Assembly: GCA_963785735.1 (NCBI GenBank)
Contig: CAWAWJ010000001.1
Location: forward strand, 1,426,001-1,490,000
DNA: 64,000 nt
Reading direction: 5' to 3'
From: REEB95 sp963785735
Lineage (GTDB): Bacteria; Pseudomonadota; Alphaproteobacteria; ATCC43930; CGMCC-115725
Part shown: positions 53,656 through 62,308 of the stretch, piece by piece
How the letters are laid out: every line of letters begins with the position of its first letter
Numbering within the stretch: position 1 is the first letter of the stretch
Made by a program: the position numbers and the translations under genes
The notes under the pieces: generated by a model
Databases searched by the model: none
What the model was told of the DNA's origin: nothing
What the model saw: the letters and a program-made list of their open reading frames with translations, nothing else

Positions 53656-54428
53656 GACGAGAACAGCAAGGCCGAGAGGATGTAGTCGAACATCAGGATC
53701 ATCACCGAGGCCGACACCACCGCATAGGTCGTGGCCGCGCCCACGCCCTGCGCGCCGCCCTTGGAATTATAGCCGTGATAGCAGCCCATCAGCGCGATCA
53801 GGAAACCGAACACCGAGGATTTGATCAAGCCCGACACCACGTCGTCGGCGCGCAGGAAGTCGGCGGTGTTCTGGAGATAGGCCGAGGGGTTGAGGCCGAA
53901 TTTATAGCTCGCCACCAGGAACCCGCCGAAGACGCCGATGATGTCGGCGACCAGCACCAGGCAGGGGAGTGCCACGATGGCGGCGAGGAGCCGCGGCGCC
54001 ACCAGGTATTTATAGGGGTTGGTCGAGAGCGTCGAGAGCGCGTCGATCTGGTCGGTGACGCGCATGGTGCCCACCTCGGCGGCGATGGCGGCGCCGATGC
54101 GGCCCGCCACCATCAATCCCGCGATCACCGGCCCCAATTCGCGCGTCATGCCGAGCACCACCACCTGGGCGATGGCGCTTTCGCCGCCGGTGATGCGGTT
54201 GAAGCCGGTGTGGAGCTGGAGCGCCAGCACCATGCCGATGAAGATGGCGGTCAATCCCACGACCGGCAACGAATAATAGCCGATGTCGAGGAGCTGCTTG
54301 CCGATGAGCTTGGTGTAGATCGGCGGGCGGAAGCAGTGGCTCACCGCGGCGAGGGTGAAGAGCGTGAGCCGCCCGGTGCCGGCGCAGAAGCCCAGCACCA
54401 CATGCCCGATGCGCGCGAGAAAATTCAT
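53652..54428 (-). CDS. mlaE: Mla ABC transporter permease (MlaE/Ttg2B)
   Basis: A 258-residue permease with five helices and the MlaE motifs GLTAIFIGMVLALQLHTGF, VVLGMTRELGPVIAGLMVAG and RIGAAIAAEVGTMRVTEQ-like (VTDQIDAL). The frame is open to 54692, but the ATG at 54428 overlaps the alr stop (ATGA) and gives the family start MNFLARIGHVVLG. It forms the membrane core of the phospholipid transporter with MlaF. Confidence 0.93.
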   Translation of the reverse strand: MNFLARIGHVVLGFCAGTGRLTLFTLAAVSHCFRPPIYTKLIGKQLLDIGYYSLPVVGLTAIFIGMVLALQLHTGFNRITGGESAIAQVVVLGMTRELGPVIAGLMVAGRIGAAIAAEVGTMRVTDQIDALSTLSTNPYKYLVAPRLLAAIVALPCLVLVADIIGVFGGFLVASYKFGLNPSAYLQNTADFLRADDVVSGLIKSSVFGFLIALMGCYHGYNSKGGAQGVGAATTYAVVSASVMILMFDYILSALLFSS

Positions 54429-55558
54429 CGGCGGTTTCCGCCCCGATAGACGCGGGCGTAGCGCTTGCCCAAAAGCGTCAGGAACTCGTAGCCGATGGTG
54501 CCGGCCGCCTCGGCGGCCTCGTCGACGCCGTAATTCCGGCCGAGCAGATCGGCATAGGCGCCGGCGCAAGCCTGGCGCGGATCGATCCCCGTCACATCGA
54601 GCGTCAGAAGATCCATCGATATGCGTCCGATGACGGGAACCCTTTGGCCGGAAATCGCGGCGCTGCCGCGGTCGCTGCCGGATCGCAGCCACCCATCGGC
54701 GTAACCGATGGCGACCGTGGCCACGCGGCTCGGCCTATTCATGCGATGCGTCGCACCATATCCAACGGTCTCTCCGGCGTCAACGTCACGCACCTGGAGG
54801 ATTTTTCCCTTGAGCGAAACCGCCGCCTTCATCGGATTGGCTTGGCCGGGAATCGGATTGATGCCGTAAAGCGCGGCACCCGGGCGCACGATCTGGAAGT
54901 GATAATCCCGGCCGAGAAAGATCGCCGAGGAGGAGGCGAGCGAGGCGGGTGCCTTCGGCAGGCGCGCCAAGGCCGCGCGGAAAATCGCCAATTGCTCGGG
55001 GTTCTTCGGGTGTTCGGGCTCGTCGGAACAGGCGAGATGGCTCATGATCGAGGCAAGATTGAAACCCTTGAGCAGGTTCCCGTCCTCGGCGAGCTTCAAC
55101 CGCTCGCCGCGCGACAACCCCAGCCGCGCCATGCCGGTATCGAGATGGAGGATGGCGGGAAGCCCGCCGCGCGAGCCCGGAAATTTTTGGGCGTATTTCC
55201 GCCAGGCCGCGACCTGGCCCAATTCGTTCAGCACCGGCACCAGCCTGGCCTTGGCGAATTCGCCCTCGCTCCGGGGCATCAGCCCTTCGAGCACGGCGAT
55301 TTGAGATCTGGGCAAAGCCTTGCGCAGGGCCAGGCCTTCATCGAGCGTCGCCACGAAGAAGAGCTTGCAGCCCGCCTTGGCGAGCGCCGGGCCGGTCACG
55401 GCCGCCCCCAGCCCATAGGCGTCGGCCTTGATGACCGCGGCGGTTTCGACGCGCGGGCCCACCATCCGGCTGATCTTGCGCCAATTGGATGCGACCGCGC
55501 CCAGATCGATTTCGAGGATCGCGTCCGGAGCCGAACCCTTGGCTCTAGAAGGTGGCAT
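54425..55558 (-). CDS. alr: Alanine racemase
   Basis: A 377-residue PLP enzyme that makes D-alanine for peptidoglycan. The PLP lysine is in AAVIKADAYGLGA, the second catalytic residue (Tyr) in TVGYGATHRM, and substrate motifs are HLDTGMARLGL and RPGAALYGINP. It is downstream of dnaB and overlaps its stop by 14 bases, a usual alphaproteobacterial arrangement. Confidence 0.95.
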   Translation of the reverse strand: MPPSRAKGSAPDAILEIDLGAVASNWRKISRMVGPRVETAAVIKADAYGLGAAVTGPALAKAGCKLFFVATLDEGLALRKALPRSQIAVLEGLMPRSEGEFAKARLVPVLNELGQVAAWRKYAQKFPGSRGGLPAILHLDTGMARLGLSRGERLKLAEDGNLLKGFNLASIMSHLACSDEPEHPKNPEQLAIFRAALARLPKAPASLASSSAIFLGRDYHFQIVRPGAALYGINPIPGQANPMKAAVSLKGKILQVRDVDAGETVGYGATHRMNRPSRVATVAIGYADGWLRSGSDRGSAAISGQRVPVIGRISMDLLTLDVTGIDPRQACAGAYADLLGRNYGVDEAAEAAGTIGYEFLTLLGKRYARVYRGGNRR

Positions 55559-57056
55559 CGGGCAGCTGGTCGCCGCTTATATAGTTGTCGAACTTGGTGG
55601 TGTTGCCGTCGAAGCGCAGCGTGACCTTGCCGATCGGGCCGTGGCGCTGCTTCGCCACCATGATCTCGGCGGTGCCATAGGCCTTCTCGCAGCGTTCCTT
55701 CCAGCGGTCGTGGCGGTCGCCGAATTTCTCGACGCTTTCGTCGGTGTGCTGCACCGGCTCGGAACGGCTCAGGTAATATTCCTCGCGGAAGACGAACATG
55801 ACCACGTCGGCGTCCTGCTCGATCGAGCCCGATTCGCGCAGATCGGACAGCATCGGCCGCTTGTCCTCGCGCTGTTCGACCGCGCGCGACAATTGCGACA
55901 GCGCCAGCACCGGCACTTCGAGCTCCTTGGCGAGCGCCTTGAGGCCGCGCGTGATCTCGGAGATTTCCTGCACGCGGTTCTCGAAGCCGCCGCCCGCGTC
56001 GCCACCGCGGATCAATTGCAGATAATCGACGATCACCAGCCCCAGCCCCTGCTGGCGCTTCAGGCGCCGCGCGCGGGTGCGCAATCCGGCGATGGTCAAG
56101 GCCGGGGTGTCGTCGATGAAAAACGGCACCGAAGCCAGGCGCTGGCTCGCCTGGACGAATTTGTCGAAGCCCTCGTTCGAGACCTTGCCCTGGCGGATTT
56201 CATGCGAGGGCACGCCCGATTCCTCGGCCAGGATGCGGGTCGCCAATTGCTCGGCCGACATTTCGAGCGAGAAGAAGCCCACCACCGCGCCGTCCTCGAA
56301 TCCGCCCTCGTCCTTGGGGCGGAAATTGCGCGCGGCATAAAAGCCGATATTGGTGGCGAGCGCGGTCTTGCCCATGGAAGGCCGCCCGGCCAGGATCACC
56401 AGATCCGAGGGGTGCAGGCCGCCCAAAAGCTTGTCGAGATCGGTGAATCCACTCGCCACGCCGGTGGTCTTGCCGCTGCGCTTGAAGGCGGCCTCGGCCA
56501 TGAACACGGCCTCGGTCATGGCCTCGCGGAAAGGCTGGAAGCCCCCTTCGTATTGGCCGGTGGTGGCGAGGTCGAAGAGATGCTGCTCGGCGGTTTCGAT
56601 CTGCTGGTTCGCGTTGCGTTCGAGATCGAAGGCGAAGGCGTCGTTCACCACGTCCTCGCCGATGGCGATCAGCTGGCGGCGCAGGAAGCAATCGTGGATG
56701 GTGCGGCCGTAATCCGCGGCGTTGATGATGGTGACGACCGAGGCGGCGAGACGCACGAGATATTGCGCGCCGCCGATCTCCTGCAACGCGCCGTCCTGCT
56801 CGAAATAATTGGCGAGCGTCACGGGGTTGGCGATCTGGCCGCGCTCGATCAGCTTCTCGACCGCGGCGAAGATGCGGCCATGCACGGGTTGCGCGAAATG
56901 CTCGGGGCGCAGGAACTCGGCCACCTTGTGATAGGCCGCGTTGTTGACCAGGATCGCGGCCAGCAACGCCTGTTCGGCTTCGAGATTGTGCGGCGGCGAA
57001 CGGTATCCGGCGTCGCCCTCGCGCAGGGGCGTCACCTTCGACAATGCGTTTTCCAT
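55545..57056 (-). CDS. dnaB: Replicative DNA helicase DnaB
   Basis: A 503-residue helicase. The N-terminal domain (YRSPPHNLEAEQALLAAIL) is followed by the linker and a RecA-like core with Walker A GRPSMGKTALATNI, Walker B LVIVDYLQLI and the DnaB motif LSQLSRAVEQREDKRP with arginine finger region. It unwinds DNA at the fork. The coding region is intact. Upstream, 473 bases up to cfa hold only repeats. Confidence 0.96.
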   Translation of the reverse strand: MENALSKVTPLREGDAGYRSPPHNLEAEQALLAAILVNNAAYHKVAEFLRPEHFAQPVHGRIFAAVEKLIERGQIANPVTLANYFEQDGALQEIGGAQYLVRLAASVVTIINAADYGRTIHDCFLRRQLIAIGEDVVNDAFAFDLERNANQQIETAEQHLFDLATTGQYEGGFQPFREAMTEAVFMAEAAFKRSGKTTGVASGFTDLDKLLGGLHPSDLVILAGRPSMGKTALATNIGFYAARNFRPKDEGGFEDGAVVGFFSLEMSAEQLATRILAEESGVPSHEIRQGKVSNEGFDKFVQASQRLASVPFFIDDTPALTIAGLRTRARRLKRQQGLGLVIVDYLQLIRGGDAGGGFENRVQEISEITRGLKALAKELEVPVLALSQLSRAVEQREDKRPMLSDLRESGSIEQDADVVMFVFREEYYLSRSEPVQHTDESVEKFGDRHDRWKERCEKAYGTAEIMVAKQRHGPIGKVTLRFDGNTTKFDNYISGDQLPDATF

Positions 57057-57234
57057 GAAACGACTTTAGCACCGGCGCGCAGCCGGGGAACATGAACGAA
57101 TTGCGTAAGGGAGGCTGTGAGTTGGTTGAATAACGGTGTTAAGAATTTCCGAGTCGGGAATTCGCCGCGACTCGCTTTAATCCCTGGGTTGCCTGGAGAG
57201 GGACCGTGTTGATGGCATTAAGAAAATTGCCTCA

Positions 57235-57254
57235 CCCTGAGCGTAGTCGAAGGG
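57235..57254. repeat. CCCTGAGCGTAGTCGAAGGG-type dispersed repeat
   Basis: This 20-base interrupted palindrome, with flanking CTCACC, resembles the widespread CCCTTCGACTACGCTCAGGG intergenic repeats of Proteobacteria. Only one copy is visible in the window. Elsewhere in the 57057-57529 gap, apart from the CCTCG array, no gene is seen. Confidence 0.6.
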
Positions 57255-57418
57255 CGCGCGGCGCCTATCCAGCTCTCAAGGCGGGATGCGCTGCACGCAG
57301 TTTCATGTGGAACTAACCCCGTGACTCACAGGGCGGGAAAACTTTGCGGTGGGCGAATTACGGAAAGCGCCATTACCGTTTGCACTGCCAAAATTCCTCG
57401 GCCGCGTCCGGCTCAATA

Positions 57419-57497
57419 CCTCGTCTTACCTCGTCCCGCCTCGGCTTTGCCTCGATGCCGCCTCGTCCCGCCTCGCCGTTACCTCGATCATACCTCG
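57419..57497. repeat. Helically phased array of eight CCTCG pentamers
   Basis: CCTCG starts at 57419, 57429, 57439, 57450, 57461, 57471, 57482 and 57493, so spacings are 10, 10, 11, 11, 10, 11 and 11 bases (mean 10.6). The bases between differ, so it is a phased motif rather than a clean tandem repeat. A further CCTCG lies at 57396. The site lies between dnaB and cfa. Confidence 0.8.
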
Positions 57498-57529
57498 GGC
57501 TGGTGCCGGGGCCGCGCGGGCGGTAATTC

Positions 57530-58783
57530 TCAACCGGTCTTGCGGCCGGCGCCGGCGATGAAATCGCTTTCCCCGGTATAACGTTTCTTCAAGGCCAGTT
57601 CTTCCTTGAACATGAAATCGCGCGTCAAGGGTGCTGCGTCGGGTGTCTTGCCCAGCAGCAGCTGGAACACGCCCAAGCCCGAATAAAGGAACCCGGCCTC
57701 GCAGGAGAGCAGATAAAACTCCCAGGCGCGGTAGAAGGGCTCGCCGAATTGCGCCTCGACCTCCCGCCTGTGGGCCTGGAGCGCCACGTACCAGCGATAA
57801 AGGGTCTTGGCGTAATGCAGCCGCAAATTCTCGCAATCGAGGATCCACAAGCCCGTGCGCTCGGCGGCGGCGGCGAGCTGCGACAGCGAGGGCAGATAGG
57901 CCCCAGGGAAAATCCGCCGCCTGATCCACGGATTGATGGGCGAGGGGGGCCCGCGCCGGCCGATGGTGTGAACCAGGGCGACGCCGTCATCCGCCAGCAG
58001 GTCGCGCACCTTCGCGAAATATTCCTTGTAATGGCCCTTGCCGACATGCTCGAGCATCCCGACCGAGACGATGCGGTCGAAGGGGCCCGAAACCAGGCGG
58101 TAATCCTGGAGGCGGAAATCGAGCTGGGGAGAGCGGCGCTTCTCCTTGGCGTAAGCATGTTGGTTCTTGGAAAGCGTGACCCCGGTCACGTGGACGCGGT
58201 CGTAATTCGCGCTCAGAAAGGCCGCCAGCCCACCCCAGCCGCAGCCGATATCGAGCACCTTCTGGCCCGGGCGCAGGGCGAGCTTGGCCGCGATATGCTG
58301 CATCTTGGCGGTCTGCGCCTCGGCCAGGGTCTCCTTGCCGGTCTCGAAATAGGCGCAGGAATATTGCATCGCCTGGTCGAGGAACAGGGCGAAGAACTCG
58401 TTCGACAGATCGTAGTGGAACTGAACGTCGCGCCGCGCCCGGTCGAGGGTTCCGACCTTGACGATCCAGTCGATTATCGAAGATGTGGCGTGGCGCAGCT
58501 TGTCGAAGGCGATGGGAAAGTCGGCGTCCGGCACGCCGCTCATCAGCACGGTCAACAACTGGCGCAGATCGCCTCGCTCGATGACGAGATCGCCGTTCAC
58601 ATAGCCTTCCGCCAGGAAGAAGCTCGGCGCCGTCATCATCTTGGCGAGGAATTTCCGGCTTTTTATCCGCACCGCCACGTTGGGCGCGGGCGTGGCGGCG
58701 ACGCAGTCGGAGGCGCCGTTCGGGCCGATCAGTTCGATCGTCCCGGTCTTGACGATGCGTCTAAGCAATTTGCCGAACAGCAT
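57530..58783 (-). CDS. cfa: Cyclopropane-fatty-acyl-phospholipid synthase
   Basis: A 417-residue SAM-dependent enzyme that adds a methylene to unsaturated acyl chains of membrane lipids. It has the CFA N-terminal region (SFFLAEGYVNGDLVIERGDL), then VQFHYDLSNEFFALFLD, motif I VLDIGCGWGGLAAFL, and YEYFAKVRDLLADDG-like and HTIGRRGPP segments. The start ATG at 58783 has GGAAAAG upstream. It alters membrane fluidity and acid resistance. Confidence 0.95.
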   Translation of the reverse strand: MLFGKLLRRIVKTGTIELIGPNGASDCVAATPAPNVAVRIKSRKFLAKMMTAPSFFLAEGYVNGDLVIERGDLRQLLTVLMSGVPDADFPIAFDKLRHATSSIIDWIVKVGTLDRARRDVQFHYDLSNEFFALFLDQAMQYSCAYFETGKETLAEAQTAKMQHIAAKLALRPGQKVLDIGCGWGGLAAFLSANYDRVHVTGVTLSKNQHAYAKEKRRSPQLDFRLQDYRLVSGPFDRIVSVGMLEHVGKGHYKEYFAKVRDLLADDGVALVHTIGRRGPPSPINPWIRRRIFPGAYLPSLSQLAAAAERTGLWILDCENLRLHYAKTLYRWYVALQAHRREVEAQFGEPFYRAWEFYLLSCEAGFLYSGLGVFQLLLGKTPDAAPLTRDFMFKEELALKKRYTGESDFIAGAGRKTG

Positions 58784-58869
58784 CTTTTCCGCCCACGCAC
58801 GAATTCCACCACTAAACTACACGCGGCGGGCGGCTGACAAGGGGCGGTTTTTGAATGGCTCTAATGTCC

Positions 58870-59709
58870 CTAGAGCATCTCCAGGGCGGAGCGCTTGCGC
58901 GGCGGCGGAAAGGCCCGGTCCAGTTCGGCAAGCTCGGCGGGGGATAGTTTCAGCTCGAGCGCCGCCCGGTTTTCCGCGACATGTCGCTTATCGCCCGCCT
59001 TGGGGATGGCCATCACCCCCTCGTTTCTCAGCACCCAGGCGAGCGCCAGCTGGGCCGGGGTGACGCCGCGCTTGCGCGCCAGATCATTGAGGCCGCGCTC
59101 GCCCAAAAGCCGGCCCTGCTCCAAGGGCGAATAGGCCATGACCGGGATTCGGGCCTTCGCCAAGGCGGGCAGCAGCTCGAATTCGATGCCGCGCCTTCCG
59201 GGATTGTAGATCACCTGGTTGGCGGCGCAGTTCTTGCCCTGGGGCAAGGCCCATAATTCCTCCATGTCGCCGGTGTCGAAGTTCGAGACGCCCCAATGGC
59301 GGATCTTGCCGGCGCCTCGTAATTCCTCGAAACCCGCGACCGTCTCCGCCAAAGGCACGCCCCCCCGCCAATGCAATAGGTAAAGATCGAGGCGGTCGGT
59401 GCCGAGCCGCTTCAGGCTGCGCTCGCACGCCGCCAGCGTCCCTTTGCGGCTCGCATTCGACGGCACCACCTTGCTCACCAGGAACACCTCGCCGCGCCGG
59501 CCGGCAATCGCCCGTCCCACCAGCTCCTCGGCGCCGCCATCGGCGTACATCTCCGCCGTATCGATCAGGGTCATGCCGAGATCGAGGCCCAGGCGCAGCG
59601 CGTCCTCGATATCCTTCCCCCGCGAGGATCGCTCGCCCATCATCCACGTGCCCAGCCCCAGCGCCGGAATGCGCTCGCCGCCGGGCAATGCGACAAAGCG
59701 CATGGTCAT
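58870..59709 (-). CDS. Aldo/keto reductase
   Basis: A 279-residue AKR-fold oxidoreductase with the catalytic tetrad visible: Asp and Tyr in IDTAEMYADGGAEE, Lys in VSKVVPSNASRKG and His in LYLLHWRGGVP. The NADP site is near IPKAGDKRHVAENRAAL. The substrate is unknown. The frame is open far upstream, but the ATG at 59709 overlaps the stop of the dehalogenase-like gene (ATGA), so the two are translationally coupled. Confidence 0.88.
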   Translation of the reverse strand: MTMRFVALPGGERIPALGLGTWMMGERSSRGKDIEDALRLGLDLGMTLIDTAEMYADGGAEELVGRAIAGRRGEVFLVSKVVPSNASRKGTLAACERSLKRLGTDRLDLYLLHWRGGVPLAETVAGFEELRGAGKIRHWGVSNFDTGDMEELWALPQGKNCAANQVIYNPGRRGIEFELLPALAKARIPVMAYSPLEQGRLLGERGLNDLARKRGVTPAQLALAWVLRNEGVMAIPKAGDKRHVAENRAALELKLSPAELAELDRAFPPPRKRSALEML

Positions 59710-60587
59710 GGCTTCCCGCCGAGGAAGTCCCCCAGAATACGCGCGGTTTCGGCCGGGAACTGGTCGATGAAGAAATGCCCGCCCGGCAGCGACGCGGTCT
59801 TGAGATTGGCGCAGCGCTGGCGCCATTGGGCCTCGATGTCGAAGAGCTTGTGCATCAGGCCCTTGGCGCCCCAGAAGGCGAGGGCGGGGCATTGAACTTG
59901 GCGGCCGAGATCGGCCCGGTCGTGCTCGAGATCGATACTCGCGCCGGCGCGGTAATCCGAGCAGGAACCGTGGATCATCGCCTTGTCGCGCCAGCAGCGC
60001 CGGTAATCGGCCAGCATCTCCGCGTCGAAGTCCTCCACCCTGGCCGCGCCCCAGCCGACCAGGCAGGTCTCGTAGAAGAAGTCGGGGTCGCTGCCGATCA
60101 GGCGCTCGGGGAAAGGCTCGGGCTGGGAGAGGAAATACCAGTGCCAATAGGCGCCGGCGATGAAGCGGTTGGTCTCCATGAACATGGCGTATGTGGGCAC
60201 GATGTCGAGCACGGCAAGCGACAGCACCGCTTCCGGATGGTCGAGCGCCATGCGGTGCGCGGTGCGGCCGCCGCGGTCGTGCCCCACCACGTGGAAGTGC
60301 TTGAACCCCAGCTGGTTCATCAACCCGACCTGGTCGGCCGCCATGGCGCGGAAGGCGTAGTTGGATTTATCGGGTAGGCATTTGGGCTTGAAGCTGTCGC
60401 CATAGCCGCGCAGATCGGCGCAGACCACGGTGAACTTCTTGGCGAGGAGGGGTGCGGTCCGCGCCCATTCGGCCAGATTCTGCGGAAAGCCGTGCAACAG
60501 CAGCAGCGGCGGCCCGTTGCCGCCCACGACGCAGTTGATCGTGGCCTCGCCGACCGGGATGGATTTGCGCGCGAAGCCCTCGAACAA
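59706..60587 (-). CDS. Alpha/beta hydrolase, haloacetate dehalogenase-like
   Basis: A 293-residue hydrolase with LLLLHGFPQNLAEWAR (oxyanion region), nucleophile Asp in VVGHDRGGRTAHRM, and catalytic His in PGGHFFIDQFP. The cap has YWHWYFLSQPEPFPERLI, the His-Trp pair used by fluoroacetate dehalogenases to hold the halide. It is therefore a candidate fluoroacetate dehalogenase, but epoxide hydrolases share the fold. It lies 24 bases downstream of rplI. Confidence 0.82.
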   Translation of the reverse strand: MFEGFARKSIPVGEATINCVVGGNGPPLLLLHGFPQNLAEWARTAPLLAKKFTVVCADLRGYGDSFKPKCLPDKSNYAFRAMAADQVGLMNQLGFKHFHVVGHDRGGRTAHRMALDHPEAVLSLAVLDIVPTYAMFMETNRFIAGAYWHWYFLSQPEPFPERLIGSDPDFFYETCLVGWGAARVEDFDAEMLADYRRCWRDKAMIHGSCSDYRAGASIDLEHDRADLGRQVQCPALAFWGAKGLMHKLFDIEAQWRQRCANLKTASLPGGHFFIDQFPAETARILGDFLGGKP

Positions 60588-60610
60588 AGGCGCCTCCCGG
60601 CTTCTTCGCT

Positions 60611-61333
60611 TTAGGCCGGCTTGGCCTTCTTTTCGCGCTTCTCGGATTTCGGCTTGGCGGCTTTGCCGGCATCCTTCGCCGCCGCCGGTTTGGCCTTGGT
60701 CTTGGTTTTAGCCTCGACCTCGGCCTCGCCTTCCTCCGGTTCCGCTTTCTTCTTGGCCTTGGCGGCTTTCTTCTCCGCCTTTTCGGCCGGCGCCTCGGCC
60801 GGCGCTTCGTCTTCGTCGTGGCCTTGCGCCTTCTTTTGCGCGAGCTGGATCGGATTGATGCCCTTGGCCTGCATCTCGGCCTCTTCGGCCGATTGCGCCA
60901 CGTTGACGGTGACCTGCACCGCGACCTCGGGATGCAGCACGACCCGGACCGGGTAGAGGCCGAGGGTCTTGATCGCCTTGTCGAGCGTCACCTGGCCGCG
61001 GGTCACAGTGAAGCCCGCCTCGGTCACGCCGGTCGAGATGTCGCGCGCCGAGACCGAGCCGTAGAGCTGGCCGCTCTCGCCCGCCTGGCGGATGAGCACG
61101 ACCGAGACGCCGTTCATCTTCTGCGCCACCTGTTCGGCCTCGCGGCGCTTGTCCAGATTGGCGGCTTCGAGCTGCGAGCGGCGCTGCTCGAAGATGGCGC
61201 GGTTTTCGTTGGTCGCGCGCAGCGCCTTCTTCTGCGGCAGCAGGTAATTCCGGGCGAAGCCGGGGCGCACCTTCACCACCTCGCCCATCTGGCCCAGTTT
61301 CTCGACGCGCTCGAGCAGGATGATTTCCATCAT
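60611..61333 (-). CDS. rplI: 50S ribosomal protein L9 with long charged tail
   Basis: Residues 1-150 are typical bL9 (MEIILLERVEKLGQMGEVVK, then RPGFARNYLLPQKKALRAT). The remaining 90 residues are Ala/Lys/Glu-rich low complexity (EDEAPAEAPAEKAEKKAAK and similar), making 240 residues instead of about 150. Long tails of this sort are seen in some alphaproteobacteria. It ends the rpsF-rpsR-rplI operon. Confidence 0.95.
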   Translation of the reverse strand: MMEIILLERVEKLGQMGEVVKVRPGFARNYLLPQKKALRATNENRAIFEQRRSQLEAANLDKRREAEQVAQKMNGVSVVLIRQAGESGQLYGSVSARDISTGVTEAGFTVTRGQVTLDKAIKTLGLYPVRVVLHPEVAVQVTVNVAQSAEEAEMQAKGINPIQLAQKKAQGHDEDEAPAEAPAEKAEKKAAKAKKKAEPEEGEAEVEAKTKTKAKPAAAKDAGKAAKPKSEKREKKAKPA

Positions 61334-61343
61334 GACGCGTCTC

Positions 61344-61655
61344 CTACTTCAGATTGTACGGCAGCAGGCCGAGAAACCGCGCGCGCTTGATCGCCTGCGC
61401 CAGTTCGCGCTGCTTGCGGGTCGAGACCGCGGTGATGCGCGACGGCACGATCTTGCCGCGCTCGGACACGAAACGCTGCAACAGCTTCACGTCCTTGTAG
61501 TCGATCTTCGGGGCATGCGGGCCCGAGAACGGGCAGGATTTGCGCCGGCGGAAGAACGGCCGGCGCGCGCCGCCGCCCGAACGGTCGCCGCCACGGTCGC
61601 CACCGCGGTCGCCGCCGCGTCCACCGCGCTCGCCACGTTCCATATCGTCGCTCAT
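61344..61655 (-). CDS. rpsR: 30S ribosomal protein S18 with RG-rich N-terminus
   Basis: A 103-residue protein. Residues 34-103 are bS18 (FFRRRKSCPFSG, LLQRFVSERGKIVPSRITA, RARFLGLLPY); the first 32 residues are an RGG/RGD-type low-complexity extension (ERGGRGGDRGGDRGGDR). S18 pairs with S6 in the 30S platform. The ATG overlaps the rpsF stop by four bases. Confidence 0.95.
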   Translation of the reverse strand: MSDDMERGERGGRGGDRGGDRGGDRSGGGARRPFFRRRKSCPFSGPHAPKIDYKDVKLLQRFVSERGKIVPSRITAVSTRKQRELAQAIKRARFLGLLPYNLK

Positions 61656-62095
61656 GCTACCTCGCCTCCCTCGATCTCGGGGATGATCTCGGGGATGACG
61701 CCCTCGCGCGGTTCGCGCTCGAAGCGCGGGCGGCGATCGCCCCGGTCGCCCCGGTCACCGCGGTCGCCGCGATCGCGATTCTGCATCACCGCCGACGGGC
61801 CTTCCTCGAGCGCCTCGACGCGCACGGTGAGGTAGCGCAGCACGTCCTCGTTGATGCGCATGTTGCGCTCAAGCTCGTTCACCGCGGCCGGCGGCGCGTC
61901 GAGGTTGAACAGCATGTAATGGCCTTTGCGGTTTTTCTTGACGCGGTAGGCGAGATTCCGGAGGCCCCAATATTCGCGCTTGGTCACCTTGCCGCCGGCT
62001 TGGGCGACAATGCCCGCGAAGCTTTCGGCCAAGGCCTCGACCTGCGCGGCGGACACGTCCTGGCGCGCAATGAAAACATTTTCGTAAAACGGCAT
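61652..62095 (-). CDS. rpsF: 30S ribosomal protein S6 with RGD-repeat tail
   Basis: A 147-residue protein. Residues 1-100 are bS6 (MPFYENVFIARQDVSAAQVE, YWGLRNLAYRVKKNRKGHYM); the C-terminal 45 residues carry RDRGDRGDRGDRGDRR and an acidic end. It binds S18 to form the platform heterodimer. It is the first gene of the operon; the 213-base gap upstream, divergent to the lipoprotein-fabD genes, must hold its promoter, though none stands out. Confidence 0.95.
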   Translation of the reverse strand: MPFYENVFIARQDVSAAQVEALAESFAGIVAQAGGKVTKREYWGLRNLAYRVKKNRKGHYMLFNLDAPPAAVNELERNMRINEDVLRYLTVRVEALEEGPSAVMQNRDRGDRGDRGDRGDRRPRFEREPREGVIPEIIPEIEGGEVA

Positions 62096-62308
62096 GGGTC
62101 GGCGTAGCTCCCTTTGGCTGTTGATGGCCCGGCGCTGGTCAATCGCTTGACGGTCAGCCGCCCGGGCCTAGCCGGCATTGGCCGGCAAGGAGGTGGCGGA
62201 CTATACACGAAGTCTTCCTGGGCGCAACCCTCTGGCTGACAAGGCTTTTAGTGGCTTGCAGCGCCGCAATCGAGGGTGTAGGGCAGGGGCGTCAGGGGAG
62301 GTTCCTTC

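Noticed and set aside
53652..54692. Longer MlaE starting at 54692
   Set aside because: The first 88 codons overlap alr on the same strand in another frame; MNFLARIG at 54428 is the family start.
55428..57095. 555-codon plus-strand frame across dnaB and the alr start
   Set aside because: Antisense shadow of dnaB; low-complexity composition and no domain.
61740..61800. Possible CRISPR-like or minisatellite array
   Set aside because: The repeats encode the RGD tail of S6 in frame; no spacers are present.
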